Positions 43,894 through 52,598 of a stretch of DNA of 64,000 bases are shown here, one piece after another. Below the pieces are notes generated by a model. The model had not been told where the DNA came from, made no database searches, and saw only the letters and a list, made by a program, of their open reading frames with translations. Positions within the stretch are counted from its first letter, which is position 1, and the number at the start of each line of letters is the position of its first letter. Both the position numbers and the translations under genes were made by a program. This stretch comes from an uncultured Pedosphaera sp. (GTDB lineage: Bacteria; Verrucomicrobiota; Verrucomicrobiia; Limisphaerales; Pedosphaeraceae), in contig CAIXFN010000040.1 in the NCBI GenBank assembly GCA_903918755.1, positions 116,286 through 180,285 of the forward strand. Direction: 5' to 3'.

Positions 43894-44525
43894 GCCTTGC
43901 CCTGCAACAGGGCCACGGCCATGTCCACCGCGCTGCCGGCGTCGGGGGCGTAGCTGTCGGCGCCGATTTCCCGCGCAAACTCCCGGGTGATCGGGGCGCC
44001 CCCCACCACGATTTTGACGGACAGTCCGGCGTCCCGGATCGCTTTCACCGTGTCCCGCATGGCGGGCATGGTGGTGGTGAGCAGCGTGGATAGTCCGACC
44101 AGTTCCGGTTGATGTTCGCGGATGGCCTCCACAAAACGGGCGGGCGGCACATTCACGCCGAGGTCGATCACGCCGAGGTTGGCCCCCTTCCACATCATCG
44201 CGACGAGGTTTTTGCCAATGTCATGCAAATCACCTTCCACCGTGCCAATCACGACGATGTGCTCCGGCTTGACGCCGGCGGCGGCCAGCAAGGGCTCCAG
44301 CACTTTCAACGCCTCCTTCATGGCCCGCGCGGCAATCAACATCTCGGGCACGAAGATTTCATTCAGTTTGAATTTCTCGCCGATGATGGCCATGCCCGGC
44401 ACCAGGCGATGCTCCACGATCGCGGAGGCCGACTCACCGGCCGCGAGACATTGGGCAACCAGATCGGGGACTTCCTTGCGTTTTCCGGCAATGATGGCCT
44501 GCGTGAGGGGATGGAGCTCATTCAT
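43890..44525 (-). CDS. Corrinoid (B12-binding) protein of a methyltransferase system
   Basis: 211 residues with the MtaC/MtbC/MetH arrangement: a four-helix cap domain (residues ~1-85) and a Rossmann B12 domain starting HIVVIGTVEGDLHDIGKN. In it the D-x-H-x-x-G motif (Asp99, His101, Gly104) supplies the lower cobalt ligand. GLSTLLTTT and VVGGAPI are the remaining B12-loop signatures. It should carry the methyl group between the methyltransferases encoded at 44.7-51.2 kb. It is separated from the other minus-strand genes of the cluster by the + strand homocysteine methyltransferase gene. Confidence 0.93.
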   Translation of the reverse strand: MNELHPLTQAIIAGKRKEVPDLVAQCLAAGESASAIVEHRLVPGMAIIGEKFKLNEIFVPEMLIAARAMKEALKVLEPLLAAAGVKPEHIVVIGTVEGDLHDIGKNLVAMMWKGANLGVIDLGVNVPPARFVEAIREHQPELVGLSTLLTTTMPAMRDTVKAIRDAGLSVKIVVGGAPITREFAREIGADSYAPDAGSAVDMAVALLQGKA

Positions 44526-44671
44526 GAATGGATACAGGCTGTCACGCCATCGCGATCCGGTCTTGTAAAACCGTGCTTTTCTTTGGTGTTTCCGTGCTTT
44601 CTGCCACTTGGGAATTGCTTTCGGCCACCCCGGCGCTTTACAATATCAACCTTCCTTAAAACTTTGACAAC

Positions 44672-45577
44672 ATGAACACCACACCCTTGCTGGAGGAAAT
44701 TTCCCGGCGCCCGCTGTGCTGCGATGGCGCCATGGGCACCCAACTGTTCGCCCGCGGTCTCGCGGCCGGTCAGTGCGGCATGCTGTGGAATGTGAATCGC
44801 CCGGATGCGGTTGCAGAAATCCAGCAAGCCTACCGCAACGCCGGCTGTCATCTGCTCACCACCAACTCCTTCGGCGGCACCTGCTTCGCTCTGGAAATGC
44901 ACCACCTGACCGATCGGGTCGCGGAACTGAATCGCGCGGCGGCCGAAGTTGCGCGACTGGCCGCCGGACCGACCGGCTGGGTGCTCGGTGACGTCGGGCC
45001 GTTCGGCGGCTTCCTGGAACCGGTGGGCGAGACCACGGACGAGGAATTGCGGGAGGCCTTCCAGGCGCAAATCAGTGCCCTGGCCGCCGGCGGCGTGGAT
45101 GCCATCCTGCTGGAAACCATGAGCGATCCCGCGGAGGTCCGCGTGGGCATGGAAGCCGTCCGGATTTGCTCCGCCAACCTACCGATCATCGCCACCTACG
45201 CCTTCCAAAAGACCGGCGTGGATGAATTTCGCACGATGATGGGTGTGACTGCCGCCGAGGCGGTCCGCCGATCCCTCGCCGACGGAGCCGATATCGTGGG
45301 CGCCAACTGCGGAACCGCCTTGAGTCTGGAGGATTACGTAAAGCTTGCGGAGCAACTCGTCGCCGCCGCCGGCTCGTCACCGGTGATCGTGCAACCCAAC
45401 GCCGGATCCCCCAAAATGGAAAATGGCCGCATCCATTACGATGCCACCCCGGCGGAAATGGCCGCGAATGCCACCCGCTTGCTGGCGGCGGGCGTTCGCA
45501 TCGTGGGCGGATGCTGCGGAACCACGCCCAGTCACTTGGCGTCGGTGAGCCGGGTGGTGCGGGCGAAATCGGACTAA
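44672..45577 (+). CDS. Homocysteine S-methyltransferase family protein
   Basis: 301 residues, a TIM barrel of the BHMT/MetH N-terminal type: DGAMGTQLFARGL at the N-terminus, TTNSFGG, LGDVGPFGG, and the zinc ligands in GANCG (Cys213) and GGCCGTTP (Cys281, Cys282). The length matches the stand-alone form without a B12 domain. In context it may pass a methyl group from the neighbouring corrinoid protein to homocysteine, giving methionine, or directly from an S- or N-methyl donor. The gene is read against its neighbours and its stop overlaps the AraC gene's stop (CTAA). Confidence 0.9.
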   Translation: MNTTPLLEEISRRPLCCDGAMGTQLFARGLAAGQCGMLWNVNRPDAVAEIQQAYRNAGCHLLTTNSFGGTCFALEMHHLTDRVAELNRAAAEVARLAAGPTGWVLGDVGPFGGFLEPVGETTDEELREAFQAQISALAAGGVDAILLETMSDPAEVRVGMEAVRICSANLPIIATYAFQKTGVDEFRTMMGVTAAEAVRRSLADGADIVGANCGTALSLEDYVKLAEQLVAAAGSSPVIVQPNAGSPKMENGRIHYDATPAEMAANATRLLAAGVRIVGGCCGTTPSHLASVSRVVRAKSD

Positions 45578-46323
45578 CTCTCCCCTACCCTATCGGGGAG
45601 AGATGCTGCCTCATTCTTAGGGGCCAGTCGAAATTGTCCCGGTGTCACGCCTTTCACGTTTTGGAAAACATGGGTGAAGTAACTTTGATCGCAAAAGCCA
45701 CAGGTGTCGGCGATTTCCGCCAATGACATTTCCGTGTCCCGGAGCAGATCGCAGGCGAGGTCAACCCGGCATTGGCGCAATAATTCCGTGAAGGAGCGCC
45801 CGGTGCGTTCCTTGAGCAGGCGGGAGAAATGGCTCGGGGAAATGCCCGCGTGCCGGGCGGTCTCGTCGCGCGAGATATCCCGGTGGAGATTCGCGCGCAT
45901 GAAAGCGAACGCCTTGCCCACCAGCAAGGGTGGGGTGAAATCCTTTTGCTTTTCGATGGTGGCAATCACGTGCTCCAGGGTGGTGCGCAGCCAGGCGGCC
46001 ATCTCCTCGGGATCCTGGATGGCGGCCAGTTCGGTGAGGGACCGGAAATTGAGTCCCAGCACTTCCGCGGGCGGCGCGCCGGCTTCCACGGCCGCGCGCG
46101 AGATCATCACCACCAGTTCCAGCAGCAGGCCCTTCAGCAGGTCGCTGCGTTCCTCCCCCATGCTGTAGATCTGGACGAGCACCTGGTTGAGAATCCCGCG
46201 CGCCTCGCCGCGATCCCCGCGACGGATGGCCGCCAGGAGACCGGGCTCCATGAACAGATATAATTCCCGAATCCGGTCATAAGGCCGATGCTCCAGCAAC
46301 GGAATGGCGGGCAGATCCTTCAT
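45574..46323 (-). CDS. AraC-family transcriptional regulator
   Basis: 249 residues. The C-terminal ~100 residues hold the two helix-turn-helix motifs of the AraC family (RHAGISPSHFSRLLKERTG and LAEIADTCGFCDQSYFTHVF). The N-terminal ~130 residues are helical (FMEPGLLAAIRRGDRGEARG) and resemble the helical segment found in PocR-type regulators, not a cupin. It is the last gene of the minus-strand methyltransferase operon, with its ATG overlapping the RACo stop (ATGA), and probably controls that operon in response to a methylated substrate. No ligand-binding residues are recognised. Confidence 0.88.
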   Translation of the reverse strand: MKDLPAIPLLEHRPYDRIRELYLFMEPGLLAAIRRGDRGEARGILNQVLVQIYSMGEERSDLLKGLLLELVVMISRAAVEAGAPPAEVLGLNFRSLTELAAIQDPEEMAAWLRTTLEHVIATIEKQKDFTPPLLVGKAFAFMRANLHRDISRDETARHAGISPSHFSRLLKERTGRSFTELLRQCRVDLACDLLRDTEMSLAEIADTCGFCDQSYFTHVFQNVKGVTPGQFRLAPKNEAASLPDRVGES

Positions 46324-47957
46324 GGCAAACTCAAATGCTCAATGAAACAATCCTCAAATCCGGGCACCAGATTCAACTCGATAATCTCCACCCGCGCTTG
46401 CAGCGTTGCCATTTCCTCCAGGGTGGTGCGGTCCACCAGCGCCAGCAAGGCCCCGGCGAGCGCGGTATTGCCAACGACCCGGATTTGCTCCCGTCGCAGG
46501 CCCGGCAGGAGTCCGCAGGCGATGGCGTGGCCCAGGTTCAGGTGCATCCCAAAGCCACCGGCCAGGTAAACCCGCCCGAGATCCGCGGCCCGTATCCCCG
46601 CGGTTTCCAGCAGCGTCTCAATTCCCGCGCCAATGGCCGCCTTGGCCTGCAAGAGCAAGGCCACATCCACCTCGCTGATGGTCAGGCCACCGGGGCGGCC
46701 AGCCGGCAGGCGAAGGGCGCGTTCACGGTCCTCCTGATGGCGATACGGCTCCGGCACCTGTTCCCATGCCGCTGGTTCAAACCGGCCCTTGCTGCTCAGC
46801 AAACCACTACTGCGACCCATGGCCAGAAAATCCAGGTAAGCCGAACCGCAGATCCCGCCGGCCCGCCCTGCGGGAACATCGCCCACGGTTTTCAGTTCCA
46901 ACCCGAAAGGGTTCAACCCGAGTCGCAGCTCACTCACGGCGCCTTCGACCGCGCGGGTGCCACAACGCAACCCGCCGCCTTCAAAGGCGGGCCCCGCCGC
47001 CGTGGCGCAGGCGCTGAGCTGGCCGTTGCTTTGCAAGAGAATCTCCCCATTCGTCCCGATATCGACCAGGAGACTGGGCACCTCATCATAAGCCATTCCG
47101 GTGGCGATGACTCCCGCGGCAATATCGGCGCCAATGTAACCAGCGATTCCGGGCAGGAGTTGGAGCGGGATCTCGGGGCTCAGACCATCCACGATCAATT
47201 GGAGTTCCCCGGCCAAAACTTGTCGCCCGCTGAGGAAGCGCGGCGTGAATGGCGCGCTGCCGAGGGAAGTCGGATCTTCGCCCACGAGCAAGTGCAACAT
47301 GGTGGTGTTACCGGCGACCGCGCCGCCCGCGAACCGCTCCAAGGCCCGGCCCGCCCGTTCGGCCGCCTGGAGCAACAAGGGGCGAATGGTCTCGTGAACA
47401 ATGGCGCGCTGCATCGCCGCCAGATTTTCCGGTTTCGCGGCGGCTTCGATCCGGGTGATGACGTTGTCACCGAAACGGATCTGCTCGTTGAAGCCACCGG
47501 CCCGTGAGAGGATCGCCCCCGTGACGAGGTCAACACACAGCACCACCACCGTCGTTGTTCCGATGTCCACCGCAAACCCGGTGTCCCGACCGCCGGGCAC
47601 CGGGGTGAACAAGGGCTGGTGGGCGTAAGGAATGCCGATCGCGAAAGTCTCCCCCACTTGCGGGCGATGTTCCACCCGCGATCGGGCCGGAATCCGGATG
47701 GTCCCGTGACCATCCCTCCGGGCCTGGCAGGCTTTGACGATGGCGGGAGCGGCCACGGTGGCGCCGTCCACCGTCAGCGAACCCTCAATCAATTCAACCT
47801 CGCAACCCCGGCAGAGCCCGCGCTGGCCGCAACGCGTGTTCAGCGATAATCCGGCCGCGCTCAGCATCCCGGCCAGTGACCGCTCATCCGGATGGATCGG
47901 CAATGCGAAAACCTCACCCGTAGGCAACCGGACTTTCAGGCTTCCGGCAGGGTTCAT
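46320..47957 (-). CDS. RACo-like corrinoid reductive activase (2Fe-2S plus ASKHA)
   Basis: 545 residues. The N-terminus is a 2Fe-2S ferredoxin domain with Cys43, Cys49, Cys52 and Cys77 (TRCGQRGLCRGC ... ACQARR). After a linker come the ASKHA/actin-like ATPase lobes of RACo/DUF4445 proteins (FAVDIGTTTVVVLCV, AGNTTMLHLLVG, LLVDIGTNGEI, YLAGGFG). These proteins use ATP to reduce inactive Co(II) corrinoid back to Co(I). Start and stop both overlap neighbours by ATGA, which couples DUF1638, RACo and AraC translation. Confidence 0.93.
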   Translation of the reverse strand: MNPAGSLKVRLPTGEVFALPIHPDERSLAGMLSAAGLSLNTRCGQRGLCRGCEVELIEGSLTVDGATVAAPAIVKACQARRDGHGTIRIPARSRVEHRPQVGETFAIGIPYAHQPLFTPVPGGRDTGFAVDIGTTTVVVLCVDLVTGAILSRAGGFNEQIRFGDNVITRIEAAAKPENLAAMQRAIVHETIRPLLLQAAERAGRALERFAGGAVAGNTTMLHLLVGEDPTSLGSAPFTPRFLSGRQVLAGELQLIVDGLSPEIPLQLLPGIAGYIGADIAAGVIATGMAYDEVPSLLVDIGTNGEILLQSNGQLSACATAAGPAFEGGGLRCGTRAVEGAVSELRLGLNPFGLELKTVGDVPAGRAGGICGSAYLDFLAMGRSSGLLSSKGRFEPAAWEQVPEPYRHQEDRERALRLPAGRPGGLTISEVDVALLLQAKAAIGAGIETLLETAGIRAADLGRVYLAGGFGMHLNLGHAIACGLLPGLRREQIRVVGNTALAGALLALVDRTTLEEMATLQARVEIIELNLVPGFEDCFIEHLSLP

Positions 47958-48733
47958 GGCTCGTCCGGTGCGGGGGTTAGCGGCTCAGCTCGCAGGATGT
48001 TCTTGTCCGCGGCATGTCCGATTCGAAAACCGGGTGCGATGATTTGAAAACGATCCGGGTCCCACTTTCCCCAAAGCAAATCCCGGAGCAAGGCGGGATC
48101 GCCGCGGTGATGCTCAAACTTCCAGCCCAGCGCAGCCGCGCATTGGCGGGCGTAATCGGCTTCCGCCGCGGCATCCTCGGTGCCGAGGTCGAGATAGGCG
48201 GCGGTGTCATTCATCGCCCATTGTTCCCGCTCGGTCTGGAGCAAATACTCCACATCCTCAGCCTCGAATTTTTCGGCAAGGGTGGCGCGCATCAACTCTT
48301 CCCGGTCTGGACCCGGCACGCGCCGGCCGCGATTCCAGCCGGGGGTATAGTAGTAGCACCTCGGACAATCCCGCTGATGTTGGGCGTAAGCTTCCTTGCT
48401 GCCGAAAAACAACGTGATGCAGTCATGGGCCCGGGGAATTACCAGCGAATGATGCTGCGGATGCAATCCCGCCGTGCCCCGTCCGCACAGCCCATAGACC
48501 AACACGATGGCATCGATGTCCGTGCGTTGATCCACCGCGGCGATATGCTCCTGCAACGTGGCGCGGAGGCGATCCGGACGATCGTGCAATCCCATTTCGA
48601 ACCAGCGAATCTCCGCCAAGTGTCCCGCTCCCTGCGCCAGCAACGCAATTTCCCGCTCAAACACCGAGCAGGCCAGCACCGCGATCCGCGGTGCGCCGGA
48701 GTGGGGTTCGCCCGCCTGGGGAGGGTTGTTCAT
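47954..48733 (-). CDS. DUF1638 protein of the corrinoid cluster
   Basis: 259 residues from the ATG at 48733 (MNNPPQ); the longer open frame to 48877 runs into the neighbouring gene and is not used. The segments LACSVFEREIALL, VYGLCGRGTAGL and RAHDCITLFFGSKEAY fit the DUF1638 family, which is often encoded beside UroD-type methyltransferases and corrinoid proteins. Its function is unknown; conserved Cys and His residues suggest metal or thiol chemistry. It is translationally coupled to the RACo-like gene. Confidence 0.75.
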   Translation of the reverse strand: MNNPPQAGEPHSGAPRIAVLACSVFEREIALLAQGAGHLAEIRWFEMGLHDRPDRLRATLQEHIAAVDQRTDIDAIVLVYGLCGRGTAGLHPQHHSLVIPRAHDCITLFFGSKEAYAQHQRDCPRCYYYTPGWNRGRRVPGPDREELMRATLAEKFEAEDVEYLLQTEREQWAMNDTAAYLDLGTEDAAAEADYARQCAAALGWKFEHHRGDPALLRDLLWGKWDPDRFQIIAPGFRIGHAADKNILRAEPLTPAPDEP

Positions 48734-48765
48734 GGGCACCAGCTTGGCAGAAGTCGAACCGGCTT

Positions 48766-49776
48766 TCAAACCGGCTGGTCCGTCAGCGCAAAGCACCGCA
48801 CGTTTTCTGCCGGCGAAGAGCGGGGCAGTTCGCAGCCGGCCCCGGCGATCCAGGCCGGACCGGCGTCGACCCGGCATTTGGCCAGCGCGACGCGCACGCT
48901 TTCCGCCGTGCCATTCTTCACCACCTTCACCGTGTCCACATTACCCAGGATCACCTGGCTCGGACCCATCGCCGCGCGGGCCACGCGCAAGTCCACCAGC
49001 GTGTCCAGGTCCACAATTTCGCAGCCCAAACCGCCCAGGGCATCCGCGAGATGTTGCGTGCGGCCACAGATGTGCAAACGCACCCGGCCGCCCGCCGCAT
49101 GGATGCCCGTGATCAACCTTTGCTCGTGCGGCAAAACAAATTCGTCATAGAGCTCCCGCCCAATCAAGGACGCAGCGGCGTCCCCGATGCCGATGATATC
49201 CGCTCCGGCTTCGAGCTGCGCCACGGCAAACCGCAAGCCGACATCCACCACGAATTTCGCGAGTTCATGGACGAAATCCGGCTCATCGTAGTAATCCATC
49301 ATCAGGGTATTGATGCCTCGCAAATCGGCGCTTTCCGCGCAGGGACCTTCCACCCATCCTTCGACCAAGTGAGTCTCGCCCATCCGCTCACGGAGCAGGC
49401 GGACCGCCCGCAAACGATTGGCCAGGCGGCTGCCGACGCGGTGCGGATCCGGGACGCGCAGGGTCGTGAGCCGGGCGGCGTCCGCCAGCAGGGCCCGCTC
49501 CTCGATGATTCCCGGCGGCGCATCCGGCGGATAAAATATTTCCGCCCCCAGGTCCGCCGCCTCACAGCATGGATCCGAGATCACCGAGACCTGGTCAAAG
49601 CCGAATTGCTCAGCCACCGCGCATTGCCCGGCAGCCTGGATTTCGGCGCGGGTGGCGTAATCATGATATTTCGCGCCCACCAGATCGGCGGCCCACATCA
49701 TGGTGATGGGCATGGCGGGGGTCCGGTCCACCGGCCGGCCGGCGATCAAGTTCAAGACCCGTTCTCGTGAAGTCAT
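48766..49776 (-). CDS. UroD-family methyltransferase with zinc motif (MtaA/CmuA-type)
   Basis: 336 residues, a TIM barrel of the uroporphyrinogen decarboxylase superfamily, in the branch used by MtaA, MtbA and CmuA for corrinoid methyl transfer. The zinc ligands are visible as HIC (His235, Cys237) and Cys315 in AGCELP, the usual H-x-C-x(n)-C set. True HemE lacks these and needs the porphyrin-binding arginines, which are absent. It probably moves the methyl group from the corrinoid protein to a thiol or tetrahydrofolate-like acceptor, or the reverse. It lies 22 nt downstream of the first UroD-family gene and 32 nt before DUF1638. Confidence 0.87.
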   Translation of the reverse strand: MTSRERVLNLIAGRPVDRTPAMPITMMWAADLVGAKYHDYATRAEIQAAGQCAVAEQFGFDQVSVISDPCCEAADLGAEIFYPPDAPPGIIEERALLADAARLTTLRVPDPHRVGSRLANRLRAVRLLRERMGETHLVEGWVEGPCAESADLRGINTLMMDYYDEPDFVHELAKFVVDVGLRFAVAQLEAGADIIGIGDAAASLIGRELYDEFVLPHEQRLITGIHAAGGRVRLHICGRTQHLADALGGLGCEIVDLDTLVDLRVARAAMGPSQVILGNVDTVKVVKNGTAESVRVALAKCRVDAGPAWIAGAGCELPRSSPAENVRCFALTDQPV

Positions 49777-49798
49777 GGTAGGGTGTCCCGGAACGGAC

Positions 49799-51238
49799 TC
49801 ATAAACTCAAAAGCAGTTGCCAGATGTAAGTGTTGGCCAGCCCATCAATGTTCTCCCAGACGTTGCGCATCAGCTCCGGATCGCCGGTGAGCTTCGGGAT
49901 TTCCTTCACTTTTTTCTCCCAGGGAAAACACGCCCCCGGTTTGATCCCCGGCGCGGGCCGGCCGGCCATGCCCCGCAAAGCGGAGCGGTCGGCGATGGAC
50001 GACGGAACCTCGCACGGCGGCAGGCTGGTGCCGGCACTGGACCCGGAGGAATAAACTCCGAACTCATGGACCGCCTCGGTCATGACGCGCATGTTTTCGA
50101 TGCTGGTGTCGTCCTGCATGATAGCCCCGGCATCCATGATGTAACCGCCATCACCGGCCACGCCTTGAATGACCTTGCGGCAATACTCCCGCACCTCCGC
50201 GGGTTTGCCATAACTCAACATCACGTTGGGAATTCCGCCGCTGAGACAGAACTTGTGGCCGAGCTTTTCATGAACCTTGAAGATATCGCCCCGATCCGCG
50301 TGGTAAACGATGGCTCGATCCGGGAGTTCCGCGAAATCATCCAAATGGTAGTTCCAATCGCCCTCGGCATAAAAAAGCGTCTGGTGGCCGTTCTTCCAAT
50401 ATTCCTCAATGATGGGCTTGAGGGTGGGCCAATAATGGGATTTGAACTGGGCGGGCGTGACAAAAGGCACGCAACCGCGATGCATCCAGAATCCGATCGG
50501 CACTTGCCGGTTGGGGTCCGCCGTGGACAGGCCGACATGGCAAAGGTGCGGCATCAGCGCCTCGCAGGCCTTGAGCACCTTGTCCGGTTGCGTCGCCATG
50601 TCCATGGTCAGCCCGATGTAGCCCCGCAGTTTATCCGCAATGATGTCGAACGGGGATTTGAAAATGCCCGAGATGGCGGAAACGGTGCCGCTTTCCGTGC
50701 GCAACCGGTTGATCTGCGGCCCGAAAGCGTAAAAATACGACAACATGGCCATGGCGCCCTTCACGAAGGACAGGTTGTTGCGATAGGTGCCCTCCCGCCC
50801 GGCCCGGCCGATCTCCGTGGACACCCGGGGCAGCCAGACGTTGTAAAGGAATCCCGTCGGATCATCGATCAAGGCGTCGTATTCGTCCTCCTTCATGAAG
50901 GCTTCTTCCTCCGCCGGTTCGATGTAGCAAAATCCGGTGGTGGGTGGCACATGAATGCCCGGAATCCCGTAATAGCGCAACCCAGCCGCCTGGGCCAATC
51001 CGGTCCAGACATACACCATGCTGGGAACCACGGCATCCCAGTCGAAATCGCGCGCGCATTTCCGGGCCGCATCGAAGGCCTTGTTATAATCATGCGCCAC
51101 CTCCTGGCAGGTATAGCCGGCATACTTGCCGGTGAATTCCGCCACGAACGGACGGATCGGCACCCGATCCGGCTTTTCGTTGCGCATCGCCGTGACATAA
51201 CGGGCCAGGCGCTGCTGGTAGAGTTGTTCGGTATTCAT
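49799..51238 (-). CDS. UroD-superfamily protein without the H-x-C zinc motif, putative substrate methyltransferase
   Basis: 479 residues, longer than standard UroD (~350), first gene of the corrinoid operon. The barrel fold is indicated by EKPDRVPIRPFVAEF near the start, LTMDMATQPDKVLKACEALM and KFCLSGGIPNVMLSYGKPAEV. Where relatives have H-x-C it has HADRGD (His313), so the standard thiol-activating zinc site seems to be missing. An internal region (PPTTGFCYIEPAEEEAFMKEDEYDALIDD) is reminiscent of trimethylamine-type and other long UroD-like demethylases. The protein is the best candidate for taking the methyl group from the substrate. A non-methyltransferase role is possible. Confidence 0.72.
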   Translation of the reverse strand: MNTEQLYQQRLARYVTAMRNEKPDRVPIRPFVAEFTGKYAGYTCQEVAHDYNKAFDAARKCARDFDWDAVVPSMVYVWTGLAQAAGLRYYGIPGIHVPPTTGFCYIEPAEEEAFMKEDEYDALIDDPTGFLYNVWLPRVSTEIGRAGREGTYRNNLSFVKGAMAMLSYFYAFGPQINRLRTESGTVSAISGIFKSPFDIIADKLRGYIGLTMDMATQPDKVLKACEALMPHLCHVGLSTADPNRQVPIGFWMHRGCVPFVTPAQFKSHYWPTLKPIIEEYWKNGHQTLFYAEGDWNYHLDDFAELPDRAIVYHADRGDIFKVHEKLGHKFCLSGGIPNVMLSYGKPAEVREYCRKVIQGVAGDGGYIMDAGAIMQDDTSIENMRVMTEAVHEFGVYSSGSSAGTSLPPCEVPSSIADRSALRGMAGRPAPGIKPGACFPWEKKVKEIPKLTGDPELMRNVWENIDGLANTYIWQLLLSL

Positions 51239-51425
51239 GGCGTCCGGAACGATGGCGCTTCAAGTTGGACCGCAGAGGAGGAACATTATGGCCACCATCA
51301 AGCCGCCAAGAGGAGCCCTCGTCTCAACACTCCTTGCCACAGTTGCGACCTTTATTGTCTTGGCCGCGAGGAAAATTGGCCGGTAGGCCCTCCTCGAACA
51401 AATGGGACAAAGGGGTCAAAGGGGT

Positions 51426-51444
51426 CAAACCATAGTATGGTTCG
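51426..51444 (+). repeat. Left REP-like palindrome
   Basis: CAAACCATAGTATGGTTCG. It folds into a perfect hairpin AACCATA / TATGGTT with a one-base loop (G). It lies 43 nt upstream of the RAYT start. Confidence 0.8.
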
Positions 51445-51486
51445 TTTTTGATTGACGACCGGCGCTGGAAAATGGATCCTTTGTTC

Positions 51487-52458
51487 ATGCCCCGCAAATT
51501 GCGCATCGAATACCCCGGTGCGATCTACCACGTGCTGGATCGCGGCGACCGACGCGAGGACATTTTCCATAATGACGTGGACCGCCATGATTTCCTCAAG
51601 ACCCTGGCCGAGGCCTGCCTTAAGACATCCTGGCAAGTCCATGCCTATTGCCTGATGTCCAACCACTTCCATCTGGTGGTTGAAACTCCCAACGCGGATC
51701 TCGTGGCCGGCATGCGTTGGTTGCTCGCCAGCTACACCATCCGTCTCAACCACCGGCATAAGCTAACGGGCCACGTCTTTAGCGGCCGTTACAAGGCCCT
51801 CCTGGTCGATGGCAGCGGAACTGGATACCTCAAAACGGTGTGCGATTATGTACACCTCAATCCAGTGCGGGCGCGCCTGCTGGCATCAGCGGAACGCTTG
51901 CTGGCATATCCTTGGAGCAGTTTGGGTTGGTACCTCGCGGCCCCGGAACACCGACCGGCCTGGATCAGGGTCGAACGGCTTTTGGGCGAGCATGGAATTG
52001 TGGAGGACTCCGTAGCCGGTCGACAGGAATTTGAGCGCCGGTTGGAAATGCGACGCCAGGCGGAAGCGCCGGAAGCGGAATTCCACGCCATCCGGCGCGG
52101 TTGGTGCTTTGGCTCGGTGAGTTTTCGCCAAGAGATGCTGGCGCTGGCGGGAGACAAGCTGGGGCCCAATCACGCGGGGGAACTGCGACAGGAATCAGCC
52201 AATGCCAAGGCTGAACGGATTATGGCCGAGGAATTGCGCGCGCGAAAGTTAACGGAGGACGAATTGAAACTCCGTCGGAAAGGTGATCCGGTTAAATTGG
52301 CGATTGCCACACGGTTACGGCAGGAAACGACGCTGACCCTGAACCGCATCGCCGCGCGGGTGGACTTGGGGACGTCCAAAAGCGCCAACGCGCGCCTTCA
52401 CAAATGGATGCGTGGCACCAACCTCCAAGAGAACTTGCCGGATGGGGTTCAAAAATGA
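51487..52458 (+). CDS. REP-associated tyrosine transposase (RAYT, Y1 HUH)
   Basis: 323 residues. The N-terminal ~140 residues are the Y1 transposase fold: PRKLRIEYPGAIYHVLDRGD, the HUH pair NHFHLVV (His60, His62), and the catalytic-tyrosine helix DYVHLNPVRARLL (Tyr121). The C-terminal half is an Arg/Glu-rich helical domain with KAERIMAEELRARKLTEDE and a final helix-turn-helix-like IAARVDLGTSKSANARLHKW, common in the longer RAYT group. RAYTs nick and join single-stranded REP hairpins and are usually domesticated single-copy genes. The ATG at 51487 is placed by homology; earlier in-frame starts at 51448 and 51472 also exist. Confidence 0.9.
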   Translation: MPRKLRIEYPGAIYHVLDRGDRREDIFHNDVDRHDFLKTLAEACLKTSWQVHAYCLMSNHFHLVVETPNADLVAGMRWLLASYTIRLNHRHKLTGHVFSGRYKALLVDGSGTGYLKTVCDYVHLNPVRARLLASAERLLAYPWSSLGWYLAAPEHRPAWIRVERLLGEHGIVEDSVAGRQEFERRLEMRRQAEAPEAEFHAIRRGWCFGSVSFRQEMLALAGDKLGPNHAGELRQESANAKAERIMAEELRARKLTEDELKLRRKGDPVKLAIATRLRQETTLTLNRIAARVDLGTSKSANARLHKWMRGTNLQENLPDGVQK

Positions 52459-52464
52459 ACAGCA

Positions 52465-52483
52465 CGAACCATACTATGGTTTG
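52465..52483 (-). repeat. Right REP-like palindrome
   Basis: CGAACCATACTATGGTTTG, the exact reverse complement of the left palindrome, 6 nt after the RAYT stop. The pair is therefore arranged head to head as in a REPIN. Confidence 0.8.
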
Positions 52484-52598
52484 CCCTCTTTCAGGGACCC
52501 TAACCTTTCCCGGACGGCGCGGGTGCGGGTGAATTTATTTCCACTGGCGGCGTCAACTCACCCGGACTCGCATCAGCGCGAGGCATCAATATTTTGCT

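Larger units (their letters stand above)
51426..52483 (+). mobile_element. RAYT-carrying element bounded by inverted REP-like palindromes
   Basis: About 1.06 kb. The 19-nt left palindrome (51426-51444) and right palindrome (52465-52483) are exact reverse complements of each other and bracket a Y1-type transposase gene. The similarity continues weakly outside both ends (AAAGGGGT before, and the complement AAAGAGGG after). This is the layout of REP-associated tyrosine transposases. Confidence 0.75.

Noticed and set aside
49817..51451. 544-residue + strand frame antisense to the first UroD-family gene
   Set aside because: The minus-strand frame has clear homology; this one is an Arg/His/Gly-rich shadow.
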